Below, in pieces: positions 6,436 through 8,211 of a DNA stretch of 8,211 bases. This DNA is from an uncultured Eubacteriales bacterium (GTDB taxonomy: Bacteria > Bacillota > Clostridia > Christensenellales > Aristaeellaceae). The position numbers and the translations under genes are program-made. Below the pieces are notes generated by a model, which had not been told where the DNA came from, made no database searches, and worked only from the letters and a program-made list of their open reading frames with translations. The stretch covers positions 1 to 8,211 of the forward strand of contig USFL01000053.1 in the NCBI GenBank assembly GCA_900553905.1, in the 5' to 3' direction. How positions within the stretch are numbered: the first letter of the stretch is position 1; each line of letters begins with the position of its first letter.

Positions 6436-6870
6436 TTACAAGCCTTCTTTTGCGGGAGCTGCGGCGCTCCCTGCCTCCTGGTTTTCCTTCCCGGCGCGCG
6501 GCAGCAGCATGGTCAGCCGCCTGCGCGCCAGGTGGACGAGTTCCGCTTCATCCACAGCCTTGGACCAGTCCTTCTCCCGCGCCATGCGCAGGCCCTCTTC
6601 CACAACGGCGTCTACCCAGTGCAGGATGGCTGCGGAAGAAGTCATTTGCGCATCATAGAGGATGAGTATGGTACCGATGCGGGCGTTGACGCGTACTTCG
6701 CGCACGCCGGCGAGCATGCCCAGTATATCCTCGATGTAATGCAGGTATGGCAGCGCCGCGCTGGGCAGCATCTCAAAGCGCCCGAAGCGCAGGCGCAGCC
6801 GACCGGGTAGGTCACACTCCACCGATGGTTTCAGGCATAAGCGGATGAAACTATCCCTGACCGACGCCAT
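6436..6870 (-). CDS. Soluble HMA-like (HMA_2) protein of the P1B-ATPase operon
   Basis: The 144-residue protein has one HMA-like domain at about 16-75: CDLPGRLRLRFGRFE (19-33), then MLAGVREVRVNARIGTILILYD (52-73). No CxxC metal site exists; the arginine motif LPGRLRL occupies that loop. A helical part (78-122) and an Ala/Glu/Lys-rich tail with low complexity (about 125-144) follow. No membrane span is apparent. The ATG at 6870-6868 lies inside the end of the upstream gene (20-nt overlap) with GGGAGG about 8 nt upstream, and its TAA is 1 nt before the ATPase ATG, so production is tightly coupled to both neighbours. It may dock on the ATPase or on lipids or nucleotides through its arginines, rather than carry metal as Atx1-type HMA proteins do (inference). 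Confidence 0.83.
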   Translation of the reverse strand: MASVRDSFIRLCLKPSVECDLPGRLRLRFGRFEMLPSAALPYLHYIEDILGMLAGVREVRVNARIGTILILYDAQMTSSAAILHWVDAVVEEGLRMAREKDWSKAVDEAELVHLARRRLTMLLPRAGKENQEAGSAAAPAKEGL

Positions 6871-7423
6871 TGCCCTTGCCTCCCAGTATGTCTGTCGCCC
6901 ACCAGAGGAGCGTCATCGCTCCCGGCACGCCAGCGCCGTGGCGCACCATGCTCCCAAGCCCGCCGGCAGCCAGGGCCACACCCGCGAGCGTGCGCGCGTC
7001 GAACAGGCCGTCCGTAACTTCGCGGATGCCGCGATCCAACGCGCCGAAGCCGGTTTTCAATCCCTTGGCGACGCGGCAGGCTGTCGGATGCGCGATCTCC
7101 GCATCCAACGCCATCAGGCGTATGACCGCACCCTCGATCACCGCCGCCCCGACCTGCGCTTCGTCATAGCAAATGAGCGCCGTAGCCGTGCGCGGATTGA
7201 GCGTTACCGAATGGACTGCGCCGGTAGCTTCCAACGTTTTCTTCATGGTGCGCGCCGCCTCTTCTTGTCGGGCAATGGCGGGAATAAACAGGCGCAAACG
7301 TCCGGGCAGATGAGAGCGCACTTCAGCCACACCCCGAAAAGAGGGAAGGACGTCCTTTCCCTGCCTGACAAGGCTATATGCCGCGCTTCCCGCCGCTAAA
7401 GCAACCCACCAGATGCTTTTCAT
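6851..7423 (-). CDS. HMA-like (HMA_2) membrane protein, first gene of the P1B-ATPase operon
   Basis: The start is set at ATG 7423-7421 because AAGGAGG (rc 7428-7434) is placed correctly for it; an in-frame ATG at 7438 lies upstream of that site and has none. The 190-residue product begins with a short hydrophobic segment (about 4-17, IWWVALAAGSAAYSL). The HMA-like domain at 31-87 contains HLPGRLRLF (38-46) and AVHSVTLNPRTATALICYD (69-87). A C-terminal hydrophobic part (about 144-180, TLAGVALAAGGLGS and GAMTLLWWATDIL) resembles in layout the first membrane helices of the ATPase. No CxxC is present. The role is probably structural or regulatory for the ATPase; a link to iron-storage (ferrosome) membranes is a hypothesis. 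It overlaps the next gene by 20 nt. Confidence 0.82.
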   Translation of the reverse strand: MKSIWWVALAAGSAAYSLVRQGKDVLPSFRGVAEVRSHLPGRLRLFIPAIARQEEAARTMKKTLEATGAVHSVTLNPRTATALICYDEAQVGAAVIEGAVIRLMALDAEIAHPTACRVAKGLKTGFGALDRGIREVTDGLFDARTLAGVALAAGGLGSMVRHGAGVPGAMTLLWWATDILGGKGNGVGQG

Positions 7424-7444
7424 GATTCCTCCTTGCATACAGAA

Positions 7445-7458
7445 TTAGCTATGGCTAA
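7445..7458. promoter_or_regulatory. Operator-like dyad upstream of the ATPase operon
   Basis: TTAGC-TATG-GCTAA is a perfect 5-bp-arm dyad located 22 nt upstream of the first ATG, between the leader hairpin and the ribosome binding site. It shares TTAG-N6-CTAA (and CTAAC) with the palindrome at the methyltransferase promoter. It does not fit a 19-bp DtxR/IdeR box or a Fur box. No regulator gene is present. Confidence 0.45.
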
Positions 7459-7474
7459 CTTATGGGTTTAGAAA

Positions 7475-7502
7475 CAGTTGAAAGGCTTTTGCCCCTCAAC
7501 TG
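7475..7502 (-). promoter_or_regulatory. 12-bp leader hairpin upstream of the ATPase operon
   Basis: The arms CAGTTGAGGGGC and GCCTTTCAACTG pair over 12 bp around an AAAA loop on the minus strand, using two G-U pairs; on the plus strand these become A-C mismatches, so the structure is meant for minus-strand RNA. UUUCU follows. A TAAAAT -10-like box (rc 7509-7514) just upstream would start the RNA at the hairpin foot, but its -35 (TGGCAA) is poor. It could be a 5' stabilising structure, an attenuator, or the end of the upstream transcript. Confidence 0.5.
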
Positions 7503-7586
7503 CCATTCATTTTAACCTCTAAACTTTATCATTGCCATGCGAGTATGGTAAAAATTGTTTGACGCGTGCAAAAAGGTGGAAATGGC

Positions 7587-7620
7587 AAAATCCGTCTGAA
7601 AACGATTGTTTTCAGACGGA
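7587..7620 (-). terminator. Rho-independent terminator of the tRNA-Ala gene
   Basis: A perfect 13-bp inverted repeat (7591-7603 and 7608-7620, arm TCCGTCTGAAAAC) encloses a 4-nt loop and is followed by TTTT on the minus strand. It begins 3 nt after the tRNA 3' end, as expected for a terminator of that transcript. Confidence 0.88.
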
Positions 7621-7623
7621 TGA

Positions 7624-7699
7624 TGGTGGAGCATAGGAGATTCGAACTCCTGACCTCTACGATGCGAACGTAGCGCGCTACCAACTGTGCTAATGCCCC
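7624..7699 (-). tRNA. tRNA-Ala (anticodon CGC)
   Basis: The 76-nt minus-strand gene folds into a full cloverleaf: acceptor GGGGCAU/AUGCUCC, anticodon stem CUACG/CGUAG with loop UUCGCAU (anticodon CGC, codon GCG), T stem AGGAG/CUCCU with loop UUCGAAU, discriminator A73 and an encoded CCA. The G3-U70 wobble pair, the main alanine identity element, is present and supports the assignment. The D stem (GCAC/GCGC) has an A12-C23 mismatch. A promoter lies upstream and a terminator directly downstream, so it is a single-gene unit. Confidence 0.95.
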
Positions 7700-7734
7700 A
7701 CATCAGCTTTGGGCTTTTCCCTCAGCGCTTGATT

Positions 7735-7763
7735 AGTATAGCACAAACGCGCCTTAGATGCAA
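7735..7763 (-). promoter_or_regulatory. Promoter of the tRNA-Ala gene
   Basis: On the minus strand, TTGCAT (rc 7758-7763) and TATACT (rc 7735-7740) are 17 bp apart, and TGC before the -10 gives an extended -10. The predicted start near 7728 leaves a leader of about 28 nt before the tRNA. Confidence 0.7.
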
Positions 7764-7969
7764 TAGGTTTGAGAGAATTTTTTGTGTTAATTTTTTGGGG
7801 TAACAAAGCGGCGGAAGATTCAATGCTTGCGGTGGCGTGCCATGGGAGCACGCATGAAAGAATTTTTGCAATGATTCTGGAATGGCAAACGGTTCAGAAA
7901 GACTCAAGAAAGGCAGGAAACCATATGCCGCCTGTTAAAGCGCGTTCCATATGTATGCATTTTATAATG
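7764..7969. other. Intergenic stretch without a supported gene
   Basis: Short open frames exist on both strands but overlap each other, lack ribosome binding sites and show no known motif. The stretch is AT-richer than the genes, with T runs near 7780-7796 and one small GCGTGC/GCACGC hairpin at 7835-7853. Nothing else is seen. Confidence 0.6.
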
Positions 7970-8002
7970 TAAATCAGCCGCCTTTGTTCGGCGGCTGATT
8001 TA
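7970..8002. terminator. Strong hairpin terminator after the right-edge gene
   Basis: A perfect 13-bp stem (TAAATCAGCCGCC and its complement) encloses a 7-nt loop, 46 nt after the stop codon of the minus-strand gene at the right edge. The T tract is short (GATTTA), but stem strength and position suggest a terminator for that gene. Confidence 0.7.
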
Positions 8003-8048
8003 GACAACCCTTTTGTCGCGCGCAAATCCCGCGGGCCGGAAAGCGGGC

Positions 8049-8210
8049 TTATGCGGCGGACGGCGTGGCGACGAGGAAGCACATATCGTTCAGCTCGCCG
8101 GACGTTTCATCAAAGAAATCATAGAACGTGAAGTTATACAGGAAGCGTTCGGCGGGATAAACGCCATAGCCGTCCTGGTTGTGGTCGGTGGTGTCGTAGG
8201 AGTCGGCGAC
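8049..8210 (-). CDS. C-terminal fragment of an unrecognised protein (53 codons seen)
   Basis: Only the end of this gene is in the window, stopping at TAA 8051-8049. The visible residues begin VADSYDTTDHNQDGYGVYPA and end DMCFLVATPSAA. The frame stays open to the window edge and codon use matches the neighbouring genes; a strong hairpin follows. The DHNQDG stretch resembles a calcium-binding DxNxDG loop as in EF-hand or dockerin repeats, and the segment is rich in aromatic and acidic residues (RFLYNFTFYDFFDE). This could fit a secreted or cell-surface protein, but the evidence is too thin for a family name. Confidence 0.6.
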   Translation of the reverse strand, partial: VADSYDTTDHNQDGYGVYPAERFLYNFTFYDFFDETSGELNDMCFLVATPSAA

Positions 8211-8211
8211 G

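Noticed and set aside
4158..6665. An 835-codon open frame on the plus strand, antisense to the ATPase gene
   Set aside because: It is the mirror of a GC-rich coding region with strong third-position bias. Its product is dominated by H, R, A, D and Q with no domain, no membrane segment and no ribosome binding site, while the opposite strand carries every ATPase motif.
7441..7460. Iron box (DtxR/IdeR or Fur type) upstream of the ATPase operon
   Set aside because: The TTAG and CTAA halves are 6 bp apart rather than in the 19-bp IdeR arrangement, and no 7-1-7 Fur dyad is present. Only an unnamed operator is supported.
7559..7564. Plus-strand TTGACG as a -35 box
   Set aside because: No -10-like hexamer lies 16-18 bp downstream and there is no plus-strand gene to serve.
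7591..7620. Paired CCGTCTGAA/TTCAGACGG resembling the Neisseria DNA uptake sequence used as a terminator
   Set aside because: The match to GCCGTCTGAA is off by one base and occurs once. All other features point to Clostridia, and position right after the tRNA explains it as an ordinary terminator.
7722..7972. Two overlapping small open frames of about 61 and 67 codons on opposite strands
   Set aside because: Neither has a ribosome binding site or recognisable composition; one runs through the tRNA promoter and both end at or near the hairpin.
1..8211. CRISPR array or intact insertion sequence
   Set aside because: No spaced direct repeats and no transposase motif or terminal inverted repeats were found; the relaxase remnant is the only mobile-element trace.

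Overview
The window looks like a piece of a GC-rich Clostridia-type Firmicute chromosome. Ribosome binding sites are strong AAGGAGG types, the promoters are sigma-A-like, and the tRNA gene encodes its own CCA end. Apart from one relaxase remnant at the left edge, every gene lies on the minus strand, so the text follows transcription from right to left.

Right edge (about 7620-8211): the last 53 codons of an unrecognised protein, a strong hairpin after it, a stretch with no gene, and a tRNA-Ala(CGC) gene with its own promoter and a rho-independent terminator.

Centre (3217-7423): a compact five-gene operon of an atypical P1B-type metal ATPase and four companions. In order these are a membrane protein with a cysteine-free HMA-like domain, a soluble HMA-like protein, the 728-residue ATPase, an HMA-plus-membrane protein, and a 93-residue single-span membrane protein. 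The junctions overlap or nearly abut, and the operon ends in a clear terminator. Four consecutive products carry the same arginine-rich motif LPGRLR(L/V) where HMA domains normally have CxxC. The ATPase also lacks the signature proline of its TM6 metal site. From memory of the literature, these traits fit the P1B-6 group and the ferrosome (fez) iron-storage clusters, so an intracellular iron or other transition-metal compartment is the leading hypothesis. It is not proved by sequence alone.

Left centre (297-3063): a second operon with a near-consensus promoter encodes a leucine-carboxyl-methyltransferase-family enzyme, a GNAT acetyltransferase, a membrane-anchored class I methyltransferase, and the N-terminal 83 codons of an ATC-hydrolase-like protein. 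This fourth gene is cut off where a decayed conjugative relaxase remnant (1 to about 311, plus strand) abuts it, which looks like a rearrangement scar.

The regions upstream of both operons carry the same dyad, TTAG-N6-CTAA. The ATPase operon leader also has a 12-bp hairpin, and the methyltransferase promoter has a second dyad over its -35. No regulator gene lies in the window.
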